In this document: positions 37,734-46,077 of the stretch, one piece after another | How positions within the stretch are numbered: position 1 is the first letter of the stretch | Layout of the letters: every line of letters starts with the position of its first letter | Assembly (NCBI RefSeq): GCF_022836495.1 | Contig: NZ_BQXM01000024.1 | Location: forward strand, 1-64,000 | Reading direction: 5' to 3' | DNA length: 64,000 nucleotides | DNA from: Desulforhabdus sp. TSK | GTDB taxonomy: Bacteria; Desulfobacterota; Syntrophobacteria; Syntrophobacterales; Syntrophobacteraceae | Position numbers and translations under genes: made by a program | The notes under the pieces: model-generated | Databases searched by the model: none | Told to the model about the DNA's origin: nothing | The model's input: the letters and a program-made list of their open reading frames with translations, nothing else

Positions 37734-40514
37734 TCATGGACCGATTGGGGGTAAGCCCCCGGCTGAAGCGGCGACTTCCGGAGTATGCCAGTCGGGGCAG
37801 GTGGGCCGCCATGCTTCGCTCTCCCCGATGAACGTGCGCCATTCCTCTCGGCTGAGATTGCGCCCCGACCGTTCGCAGAGCTGATCGAAGGGCCATTTCG
37901 GATCGGCATGCCAAAGCTTCAGCCTGTCTGCGCTGACAGTCAGGAGCGACTGGCCGTCGTGGGAGAAGTTGGCCTGGAAGAGGGGAGCACCGTGCTCGAA
38001 GCGGGCCACGGTCTTTCCGGTTTCCATCTGATGCTCAACACGGCAGGCTTCTGTCCCGGTCTTCATGTCAACGACTGTAATGCCGTCCGTCCTTCCGTCG
38101 GCATCGGCGGTTGTGGATGCCACCCAGCGGCCATCCGGGCTCACCGTGGCCAAACACCTCACTCCTTCCCTCTTGTACGCAGTATTGTGAAGGGTGAATG
38201 TGCCTTGATTCACCGAGTGAACCTCCCTGCCCGTTTCCGTTTCCACAATTCGTAGCATATAGAAAGGGAAATCGATCGCCAGGAAGCGCTCGTTCGGGCT
38301 GAAAAGGACCCTGGCCGAAGTGAGTGATTGAGGATCAGGCTCGATCCGGCGAACGGGGAACCATTCCAGCATCTTCATCGCCACGGAATAGGCGTCGGGA
38401 TTGGGCTCACGATTCCAGGACTCGACCGCCAGGGTGCCGGCGCGCAGCAGGGTCTCTTCACTGGGACCCCGCTCGACCAGGAGCGACGCCTGGGCCTAGA
38501 GTGCCCAGCTCAGGGCTTTTTGACGTTCCTGCTCCTTCGCATCCTTGCTTGCCCGGGCTTCCTCCGTTGCCCGATCTGCCGTGCGCCAGCGCTCCAGCGC
38601 GAGCAGACCAAGACCGGCCAGGGTCAACGCGACAAAACCGAAGGCAACAGCGAGGTTGCGGTTGCGCCTCAATTTCTGACGCTGCGCTTCCCGCTCTGCC
38701 TCCTGCAAGGCTTCCTGGCGGCGCGTTTCGGCAGCCGTTGAACCTTCAATGAAAGCGATGAGGGAGGGGCTGAGATCGGCTCGGCGCTCGGCCAGCAGGT
38801 CTTCCGCTTCCGCCAGGGGACGGCCCCGAGCAAGCAGGCGGTCCTCAACCATGCCTTCCTGCTCCCACAGGACCGCTGCCGCCTCTACCCGCTCCCGCGT
38901 GCGCAGGAATTCGCGGTCTTCATCGATCCATTGCCGCAAGAGCCCCCAGTGGTGGATGAGGGCTTCGTGGGCGATCTCCACCGTCCGGGCATCGGTCCGC
39001 GCCTCGTCGCGGCCGGTGACCAGCAGCCGGGCGTCGGCCAGCTTGTGAACCACCGCCATGGCGTTCTCATCTTCCGCCGGCAGGGCAGCCCGCCTGCGTG
39101 TGTCCGGAACGCCTTCGCCCGGTCGAACCAGCCGCATCAGCACGCGCCGCGCCGCTTCCCTTTGCTCTTCCGTCAAGTCGTCCTGGAAGATCTTGTCCGC
39201 CCGGACGGCAATGGCCCCCTGGATGCCCTTCATGTCTTTGTAGGCTTCGAAGTGGAGCAGGCCGCCGCGTCGCTTCTCCCACAGCTCCTTCAGCGTGAAT
39301 TCGAGGAGGGGCAGATTTCCGGGCTCTTCCCCCACCTCGTCGAGAATGTGGTGGACCAGTCCGGGCTCGAATTCGAGCCCGACTTCCCCTGCAGGATTTT
39401 CGATGGTGCGTTGGAGCTCCTCGCGCGTCATGGGGCCCAAGTTCACCACGCAGTCCTGGAGCCGGTCCACAAGCCCCCGGTGGGTGAGGGTTCGGCCGTA
39501 GAAATCCCCGCGCAGCGTCATGACCACCGTCACGGGCGCCTCGGCACAAGCGGCGAGGAGTTGATCGATGAACCCCCGGCGCGCCGACTCGTCTTTGCAG
39601 GCGGTGTAAAGCTCCTCCCACTGGTCCACGAAGAGGAGCATGCGATCCGTGCCGGGCTGCTTTTCCATGCAGCGCCGCGCAGCGCGTTGGAGTGCTCTGG
39701 GTTGCGTGGAGAACTGCCGGACGAGAAGGTCGAGCTCAGTCAGTCGCTTCGCCTCGCTCATGTCCTCCGGTTCGAGGACCCGCAGGATCGCGTCGGCGAG
39801 GCTGTCCAAAGGCTGTTTGTGCGGGGTCAGCGTGAGGATGTCCCAGACGGGAGCTTCTCCGCTTCTGGCTTCGCGCAGACGTGGGATGAGGCCGGCGCGC
39901 ACGACGGACGATTTGCCGCTCCCCGAAGCGCCGACCACCGCAATGAAGGATTTGCGCCGGATTTCCTCCACAAGCCTGTCGCTGAAAGCGTCCCGGCCGT
40001 AAAAGAAAGGGGCATCCTCCTCGCGGAAGGCCTGCAGCCCGCGGTAGGGGCAGACGAGGGGCCGGGCCCTCACGGCTTCGGGAGGGAGCCCTCGGGCGGC
40101 GCGGGCGATGGCCTCGACGGCCTGAGCGTCTTCCACGCCGGTGCGCAGGCTTACCCACGTGTTGAGCTTGAGAAAGCAGAGGGGGAGCTCGGCGCCGGGC
40201 AGCAGCACGGGAATGACCGGAAATGCCAGCCCCCGGCGCTCCTCTTCCGCCTGGCGAACCAGCGCGAGGAAATGCTCCCGCATCTGCCACGGGCCGATGT
40301 CTCCCGGTCCGATGCAAACGGCGACAGCACGGCAACGCTCCAGGGCCTGCTCCAGGGCCCGAGGCCACGGGAGGCCCGGGGCCAGATACCATCGGTCGAG
40401 AAAGACGCGCAGCCCTCGAGCGTCGAGGGCACGGGCCAGCTGTTCCACCGCGTCGTGGTCCCGCCAGTGGTAGCTCAGAAAAATATCGCAGGGAGGCGAT
40501 TGAGGTTCCATCAT
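37734..40514 (-). pseudogene. TIR - nSTAND1 ATPase - transmembrane - WD40 protein, interrupted by an amber codon
   Basis: The domains read in order from 40514. A TIR domain (about 8-140) opens CDIFLSYHWRDHD and has Glu80 in IGPWQMREHFLAL at the NADase position. A STAND NTPase domain has Walker A GASGSGKSSVVRAG (195-208) and Walker B LLFVDQWEE. A membrane segment lies near 620-640 (VAFGFVALTLAGLGLLAL), and degenerate WD40 repeats end in RNLSREEWRTF. The reading frame is intact except for one TAG at 38496-38498, between ALSWAL and AQASLLVERG. The polypeptide downstream is in the same frame and still family-like. This is the architecture of NLR-like antiphage sensors that destroy NAD on activation. 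It is either a recent nonsense pseudogene, two separate proteins, or a sequencing error. It is flanked by housekeeping and hydrogenase genes. Confidence 0.85.
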
Positions 40515-40984
40515 GGGTCATTTCCCGACGGGTGATGCTGTGAAAAACACCGCATGCGCCAAGCCGGCGAAGCGAGCAAGGATCGTCCAGAGGGGAGGAT
40601 CTTCAGTGTCGCATGTCGGAAGAAGAGAAATGGAAGCCGGGTAAATTTGCAGATTGATTCATGTATACGTAACCGGAAATATGAAGTCAACGATTTCAAG
40701 CGATGGCCTTGCATGAAAATCTCCTTGACCGTATTTTTCATAACTGTTACACAAATATCGCGAAAATGCGATTCTCTCTTACCTCCCTGCAGCATGCCGC
40801 ATCCTGATGAGCCGTTCCATTTCGGGACCATCGCGTGGCAGGCCCATCACCTGCCGGCGGACCGCAGGCCGGCGGAGGGAACTGCAGCCATTTTTTTTCC
40901 CCATAGACATAACAACCTGACTGTGAGACACGGACTGCTGCCGGGAGCCTCGCGTGCGAGAATCCCGGGAAGACAGGATCACCC
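40515..40984. other. Divergent intergenic region before the Hdr/hydrogenase island
   Basis: 470 bases between the divergent TIR-STAND and hydrogenase protease genes, AT-rich in the middle (about 40620-40760). It must hold the promoters for both directions. I see TTGACC at about 40727 but no well-spaced -10, and no convincing sigma54 site. There is no gene. Confidence 0.5.
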
Positions 40985-41482
40985 ATGATGCCCCACGACC
41001 ACGGGAAAAAACGCTTTGTTTTTGGTTCTGGCAACCCTCTCTTTGGCGACGACGGGTTTGGGCCGGCAGTCATTGAATACCTCGAGGCGCACTGCCCCAT
41101 TCCCGAGGATACGGCCTGTATCGATGCGGGAACATCCATTCGGGGCATTCTCTTCGATCTCCTCCTGGGTGAAGACAAACCCCTTCAGATCATCCTGGTG
41201 GACGCCCTCGATTTTCCGGGCAGGCGCCCCGGGGAAGTTTTCGAAATCGATGTGGAGGCTGTTTCGCCGGCTAAAATCGCCGATTTTTCTCCCCACCAGT
41301 TTCCAACGATCAACATGCTTCAAGAAATCCGGGATTATACCGCCATCGATGTGCGTGTCCTGGTGGCCCAGATCGAAGCCATCCCCGATGAGGTGCGACC
41401 GGGGCTTTCCCCTGCTTTGCAGCAGGCCGTCGAGCCCATGTGCCGTTTGATCCTGCAGACACTCGCGAGCGGTGCCTCGTGA
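40985..41482 (+). CDS. Hydrogenase maturation protease
   Basis: A 165-aa peptidase of the HycI/HyaD/FrcD family that clips the C-terminal tail of the hydrogenase large subunit once nickel is inserted. The metal-binding GSGNPLFGDDGFGPAVIEYL (near residues 14-33) and VDAGTSIRGILFDLL and ILVDALDF segments are conserved, including the acidic residues that sense nickel. It is the first gene of the hydrogenase island, and its substrate is presumably the MvhA-like protein at 46078, which has a 27-residue extension after its final His. A second ATG follows directly at 40988. Confidence 0.9.
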   Translation: MMPHDHGKKRFVFGSGNPLFGDDGFGPAVIEYLEAHCPIPEDTACIDAGTSIRGILFDLLLGEDKPLQIILVDALDFPGRRPGEVFEIDVEAVSPAKIADFSPHQFPTINMLQEIRDYTAIDVRVLVAQIEAIPDEVRPGLSPALQQAVEPMCRLILQTLASGAS

Positions 41483-41635
41483 CGGGACCACGGAACGGTG
41501 CTCCCGGACCATGCGTCACGTGGGAGGAATCCCCGGGAAAGCATCCCGGGCGTGTTCTGCCCATGGAAGCTGTGCAAGGTTTCCTGTTTTGATTTGTGCG
41601 AGAGATTGCCCCTTGGGATCCGAAAGGAGGTAAGA

Positions 41636-42349
41636 ATGACCGGACAACCAGCGGCTGTTTCCGAACCGAAAACGGTCGGCCCGCGCGCCAGTCTTCTGCG
41701 GGATGACCCTCAGTGGGCGGATGTGTGCCTCACCTGCGGGAGCTGCGCCAGCGCCTGCCCCATCTCGGGCGTGGACAACCTCGACCCGCGCAAGCTCATC
41801 CGCCTGGTGGTTTTGGGGCGCATCCAGGAGGCGGTGGACTCCAACTGGACATGGAAATGCACCATGTGCGGCAAGTGCGAAGAGGCATGCCCCATGAACG
41901 TGGAGATCACCGCGCTTTTTCGGAAGATCCGATCCATGCGCGAACGGGAGAAGGTTCCCGGCCCTCTCCACAAGGGTGTTCTCATGGCGCTCCGCAGGGG
42001 CAACAATCTGGGCATTCCCAGGTCGGAGTTCACGGATCTCCTGAAGGAAGTGGGGGAAGAGCTAGCCGAGGAGTGCTGCCCGGGCTTCGAGACCCCCATC
42101 GATGTGGAGGGAGCCAACGTCCTCGTGACCCTCAATTCCAAGGAGCCCTTCGGCGAGCCCGACGACATGAAATTCTGGTGGAAGATCTTTTACGCCGCCG
42201 GAGAATCCTGGACCATTCCGTCCGAGAACTGGGAAGGCGTCAATTGGGGACTTTTCACGGGCGACGACGAGGCCATGAAGATCATGGTGGGCCGCATCGT
42301 CGACAATATGTACCGACTCCAGTGCAAACGCCTTCTCCTGCCTGAATGA
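41636..42349 (+). CDS. HdrC/HdrB-like heterodisulfide reductase subunit, 3' part missing, ends at Sec UGA
   Basis: Fe-S protein combining an HdrC-like ferredoxin part with the first half of an HdrB-like part. Two CxxCxxCxxxC clusters are seen, at CLTCGSCASACP (Cys31-41) and CTMCGKCEEACP (Cys75-85). The later stretch, with LVTLNSKEPFGEPDDMKFWW, ends LLLPE-UGA-GHAYY, where relatives have a Cys at the UGA (codon 238). The frame continues through the UGA, but the text beyond GHAYY is HdrA sequence. The rest of the HdrB domain, including its remaining cysteine-rich motifs, is therefore absent. Start ATG 41636 has AAAGGAGG 5 bases upstream. The intact protein would pass electrons between HdrA and a disulfide or other acceptor. 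Confidence 0.75.
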   Translation: MTGQPAAVSEPKTVGPRASLLRDDPQWADVCLTCGSCASACPISGVDNLDPRKLIRLVVLGRIQEAVDSNWTWKCTMCGKCEEACPMNVEITALFRKIRSMREREKVPGPLHKGVLMALRRGNNLGIPRSEFTDLLKEVGEELAEECCPGFETPIDVEGANVLVTLNSKEPFGEPDDMKFWWKIFYAAGESWTIPSENWEGVNWGLFTGDDEAMKIMVGRIVDNMYRLQCKRLLLPE

Positions 42350-43159
42350 GGCCACGCCTACTACCTGGTGGAAAAACAGTCGGCCATCGGCGGCGCCATG
42401 GCCAAGCTGGACAAGACTTTTCCCACCAATGACTGCGCCATGTGAATCATCTCGCCCAAACTGGTCGAGGTCGGCCGGCATCTCAATATCGAGCTCATCA
42501 CCCTGGCTGAGGTCACCGACGTGCGTGGTGAGCCGGGCAACTTTCAGGTGGATGTTCTCAAGCATCCACGCTTTGTGGACATGGAAAAATGCATCGCCTG
42601 CGGCGAATGCGCCGCCAAATGCCCCCGGAAGGTGGACGACGCCTACAACGAGGGAATCAGCAAGCGGAAGGCCGCATACATTCCCTACCCCCAGGCGGTG
42701 CCTCAAAAATACGCCATCGACAAGGACAATTGCATTTTTTTTGAAAAGGGCAAGTGCCGGGCCTGCGAGAAGTTCTGCCCCACCGGGGCCGTCAAGTTCG
42801 ACGACCGGGAAGAGACAGTCACATTGCAGGTGGGCTCGGTGGTGCTGGCGCCCGGCTTTGCGCCCTTCGACCCCAAGGGGATCCGCACCTGGGGTTACGG
42901 ATTTTACTCCAATGTGATCACTTCTATGGAGATGGAGCGCGTGCTGTCGGCGTCGGGCCCCACCGAGGGGCACCTGCTGCGCCCGTCCGACAAGAAGGAA
43001 GCCGCCAAGATCGCCTTTCTCCAGTGTGTCGGATCGAGAGATCTCAACAAGGCCTCCAACGGCTACTGTTCGTCGGTTTGCTGCACTTACGCCATCAAGG
43101 AAGCGATGATCGCGAAGGATCACGTCAAAGACCTGGATGTCACCATTTTCTTCATGTGA
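42350..43159 (+). pseudogene. hdrA: HdrA-like subunit fragment with in-frame Sec UGA (truncated at both ends)
   Basis: Middle part of the flavin- and Fe-S-containing HdrA, in frame with the preceding HdrC/B stretch. It enters at [20 protein letters not shown], lacking the N-terminal CxG region and the first half of the FAD fold. UGA at 42443-42445 reads CAM-UGA-IISPKLVEVGRH, where relatives have Cys or Sec. Two ferredoxin motifs follow (EKCIACGECAAKCP, GKCRACEKFCPTGAV). The frame stops at UGA 43157 right after VTIFFM, where intact HdrAs continue with DIR and about 200 more residues. An imperfect hairpin at 42451-42469 could be its SECIS. Truncation, not expression, is what the sequence shows. 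Confidence 0.7.
42451..42469 (+). promoter_or_regulatory. Candidate SECIS for the HdrA UGA
   Basis: CTCGCC and GGTCGAG fold back with one C.U mismatch around a short AAACT loop, starting 6 bases after UGA 42443. It is weaker than the two SECIS hairpins further downstream and overlaps the coding sequence, as bacterial SECIS elements must. Confidence 0.35.
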
Positions 43160-44630
43160 GCCCCTGTTTCGAGAGACTCTCAAGGCGGCCGGCCTCAACT
43201 AGTACCTCTTCGAAATGGCCAACATCCGGAACCAGGATTCCTGGGTGCATTCCGGCGAACCGGAACAGGCGACCCGGAAAGCCATGGACCTCGTGCGGAT
43301 GGCCGTCTCCAAGGTCGGGCTCCTCAATCCCCTGCCTGAGATCGTTGTGGGGGTGCAGCAGTCCGCACTGGTCATCGGCGGTGGCCCATCGGGCATGACA
43401 ACGGCGCTGGAACTGGCCGATCACGGCTTTCCCGTTCACCTGGTGGAAAGATCCAATCTCCTGGGAGGCCAGGCGCGGTTCCTCTACAATACCTGGAAGG
43501 GAGAGCCCATCGGACCCGCCCTCCAGGAAATGGATGCCAGGGTGAGGAGCCACCCCCTCATTACCCTGCACATGGAATCCACTGTCACGGATGCAGAAGG
43601 CTTTGTCGGCAACTTCAAGAGTACGATTCAGTCGCCTCGGGGTCCGCAAGCGGTGGACCACGGCGTTACCGTCATCGCCACGGGAGGCAAAGGGTACACC
43701 CCGACGGAATACGGCTACGGCACTGCGGACCGAGTCTACACCTCCATCGAGTTCGACAAGCTCACCATGATGGGGGACCGGCGCATCAACGATGCCAAAA
43801 CCTTCGTGTTCATCCAGTGCGTGGGATCGCGGGAGCTGGGACGCATGTACTGCTCCAGGGTCTGCTGCACCCATTCCGTGCAGGCCGCTGTCCAACTGAA
43901 GGAGCAGGATCCCACGCGGGAGATTTTCATCCTGTATCGAGATCTGCGCACCTATGGGGAGCGGGAGGAGCTGTTCAAGAAGGCGCGGGAAAAGGGAGTC
44001 GTTTTCATCAACTATGAACTTCACGGGAAGCCCCGGGTGACGCAGCTGGATCCCCGGCAGCTGGAGGTCGTGGTGTGGGATCACATCCTTCACGAGCCCC
44101 TCAGGATCGTGGCCGACGCCGTAGTACTGGCCACGGCCATTGTTCCGAGCTCGGCCAATGCGGATCTTGCCCGGATTTACAAACTTTCCACCGACGCGGA
44201 CGGTTTCCTGCTGGAGGCCCATGCGAAGCTTCGGCCCGTGGATTTCGCGGGGGACGGCCTCTTCATGGCGGGGCTGGCCCACTACCCCAAGTCCGTAGAC
44301 GAAGCCGTCGCCCAGGCCAAAGCTGCGGCGGGGAGGGCCATCACCGTCCTGTCGAGCGACCGCATTGGGCTGGAATCCACCAAGGCGACCCCCGTACTTG
44401 CCAACTGTGACGGCTGCGCCCTTTGCCTGGACGTCTGCCCTTACCACGCCATCAGCCTGGTGGAGGAAGCCACGGCCGAGGGTTCCAGGTCTTCCCACAT
44501 CCAGGTCAATGTGGCCCAGTGCAAGGGATGCGGCATGTGCCAGGCTACCTGCCCAAAGGACGGCGTCTACGTGGCGGGGTTTTCCATGGAGCAGATCACG
44601 GCGCAGGTGAAGGCTGCCCTGGCTTTGTGA
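43158..44630 (+). pseudogene. Second HdrA-like subunit, 5' part lost; amber at 43200
   Basis: Frame shifted relative to the previous fragment. Family similarity begins at EPLFRETLKAAGLN, is broken by TAG (43200-43202) where relatives have Pro, and resumes at YLFEMANIRNQDSWVHSGEP. From ATG 43215 the 471 aa are intact. They include an FAD-binding VIGGGPSGMTTALELADHG, FIQCVGSRELGRMYCSRVCC, and two C-terminal ferredoxin motifs (CDGCALCLDVCP, CKGCGMCQATCP). NIRNQDSWVH has Asp where many HdrAs have the cluster Cys. This subtype (CDGCALCLDVCPYHAI) is the partner of MvhD in bifurcating complexes. Translation could start at 43215, but no convincing ribosome-binding site precedes it. Confidence 0.7.
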
Positions 44631-44638
44631 ATTGGCAG

Positions 44639-44668
44639 CGGCATCCTCCGCTCCGCGGGGATGCCGCG
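44639..44668 (+). other. Hairpin between HdrA2 and MvhD genes
   Basis: GCGGCATCC (44639-44647) and GGATGCCGC (44660-44668) form a perfect 9-bp stem with a 12-base loop in the 60-base gap between the HdrA-like stop and the MvhD start. There is no T-run. Its core resembles the arms of the REP-like copy at 24379, so it may be a REP remnant or an mRNA processing or stabilising structure. Confidence 0.5.
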
Positions 44669-44690
44669 AGGCACCTATGAGGAGATGGTC

Positions 44691-45122
44691 ATGTCCTATG
44701 AACCAAAAATCATTGGATTTACGTGCAATTGGTGCACTTATGCCGCAGCGGACCTGGCGGGAATATGGAGGATGCAGTATCCTTCAAACATCCGCCTCAT
44801 TCGCGTCATGTGCTCGGGGATGGTCCATCCCAGGATGGTTACGGAGGCCTTCAGCCTGGGAGCCGACGGCGTCATGGTGATGGGGTGACACATTGGAGAA
44901 TGTCATTACCTGGACGGTAATGTCAAAGCGCAGGCCCGGGCCGAAGTCATCAAGGTGATGGTGGAGGGGCTCGGTCTCGAGAGTGAGCGTTTTGCCCTGG
45001 TGTGGTGCTCGTCCGCCGAGGCGGACAAATTCGTGGCCGCGGTGACGGAGATGACCGAAAGGCTCCGCCGGCTCGGCCCCACTCCCTTCAAACAGGAACC
45101 AGGCCAGGCGGTCGCTTCATGA
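44691..45122 (+). CDS. mvhD: MvhD-type [2Fe-2S] electron-transfer subunit, selenocysteine-containing
   Basis: Small protein linking HdrA to the hydrogenase. It begins [20 protein letters not shown] and contains [14 protein letters not shown]. At codon 66 it has UGA (44886-44888) within [17 protein letters not shown], where relatives have GCHPGDCHY, so the UGA replaces a conserved Cys and is read as selenocysteine. Read-through extends the protein from 65 to 143 aa, ending at TGA 45120 with normal MvhD tail sequence. A perfect SECIS hairpin starts 15 bases after the UGA. ATG 44691 is preferred over 44661 because GAGGAG lies just upstream and homology begins there. Confidence 0.9.
44904..44922 (+). 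promoter_or_regulatory. SECIS element of mvhD
   Basis: CATTACC-TGGAC-GGTAATG is a perfect 7-bp stem with a 5-base loop, starting 15 bases after UGA 44886. The loop is identical to that of the mvhA hairpin although the stems differ in sequence, which points to shared recognition by SelB. Confidence 0.85.
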
Positions 45123-45135
45123 GGAGGATGAACCC

Positions 45136-46074
45136 ATGACGGTTAAAGTCGCTCAAGAATGGCTCAACTCATGTTCGGGCTGTGAAATCGCCATCGTGGA
45201 CATGGGGGAGAGGCTTCTGGATATCCTGGCGGTCGCCGACTTTGTCCACAGCCCGGTCCTGATGGACCATAAATACCTTGGCCAGCTTGGAAACGGCAAG
45301 CACATCCATATTCCGGAAGCCGACGTGGGTATCGTCAGCGGCGGGGTGCGCAACGAAGAGCACGTGGAGGTGCTCGAGGAGATGCGCCGGAAATGCAAGA
45401 TCATCGTGGCCCATGGGACGTGCGCCACTCATGGTGGAATTCCGGCCCTGGCAAATTCCTACACCAGTGAGGAAATGCTGCAGCGGGTTTATTCAACGGA
45501 AACGACGGACGCTCCGGCAGCTTCGTTCGACGAAGATGTTCCGCCTCTGCTGGATGCCTGCTACGCCCTGGATGAAAAAGTGAAAGTGGACGTGTATCTG
45601 CCCGGCTGTCCCCCTCATCCCGACCACGTCTTCGAGGCTCTGACGGCCCTCGCCACGGGAAGCCCCCTGAACCTTCCCGGCAGGAGTGTCTGCGACCACT
45701 GCCCCACGGTGCGGGAGGGTAAGGGCCAGCTGAAAACGCTGCGGAGATTCCTCCAGTCGCCACACTACAAAGCGCCCGATGAGCCCCTGGACAAAATGCG
45801 GTGCATCCTCGAACAGGGGATGCTCTGCATGGGCCCGGTCACGCGGGCCGGGTGCGGGGGGAGCAAGATCGTACCCCGCTGCATCACGGCCAGGGTCCCC
45901 TGCCGCGGGTGCTACGGGCCCGTCAAGCAAAACGGCAATCAGCGGTTGGACATGCTGAATGCCCTGGCATCCAACGGAATAGACATTTCATCTCTTCCTG
46001 AAACCGTCTCCCTTTTGAGGTTTTCCGGGGCACACCATCAACTGCGGCCGCCACGCAAGAAACAGGAGGCATGA
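45136..46074 (+). CDS. mvhG: [NiFe]-hydrogenase small subunit (MvhG-type)
   Basis: A 312-aa Fe-S subunit carrying electrons from the nickel site. The proximal cluster ligands are seen in EWLNSCSGCEIAIVDMG (near residues 8-24), AHGTCATHGGIPALAN and YLPGCPPHPDHVFEAL. Further clusters use the C-terminal Cys set around CRGCYGPVKQNGNQ. The absence of a signal peptide places it in the cytoplasm, as in group 3 hydrogenases. It starts 13 bases after the MvhD stop, with GAGGAGGATG upstream, and ends 3 bases before the large subunit. Confidence 0.93.
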   Translation: MTVKVAQEWLNSCSGCEIAIVDMGERLLDILAVADFVHSPVLMDHKYLGQLGNGKHIHIPEADVGIVSGGVRNEEHVEVLEEMRRKCKIIVAHGTCATHGGIPALANSYTSEEMLQRVYSTETTDAPAASFDEDVPPLLDACYALDEKVKVDVYLPGCPPHPDHVFEALTALATGSPLNLPGRSVCDHCPTVREGKGQLKTLRRFLQSPHYKAPDEPLDKMRCILEQGMLCMGPVTRAGCGGSKIVPRCITARVPCRGCYGPVKQNGNQRLDMLNALASNGIDISSLPETVSLLRFSGAHHQLRPPRKKQEA

Positions 46075-46077
46075 AGC

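Noticed and set aside
40620-40870. Possible sigma54 promoters before the hydrogenase island (TGGC...TGC patterns)
   Set aside because: The GG and GC elements are not at the required spacing in any candidate I examined.
43157-43159. UGA after VTIFFM as a fifth selenocysteine codon
   Set aside because: HdrA proteins have Asp, not Cys, at this position, and reading on in the same frame gives no family-like sequence. The homology continues in a different frame, so this is a junction artefact or true stop.
38496-43202. In-frame UAG codons at 38496 and 43200 as possible pyrrolysine sites
   Set aside because: UAG is an ordinary stop in this window (secA, the ACP-ligase-acyltransferase gene and mvhA end with it), neither position corresponds to a known Pyl protein, and both genes show other signs of damage or simple nonsense mutation. 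It would need pylS/pylT in the genome to be reconsidered.
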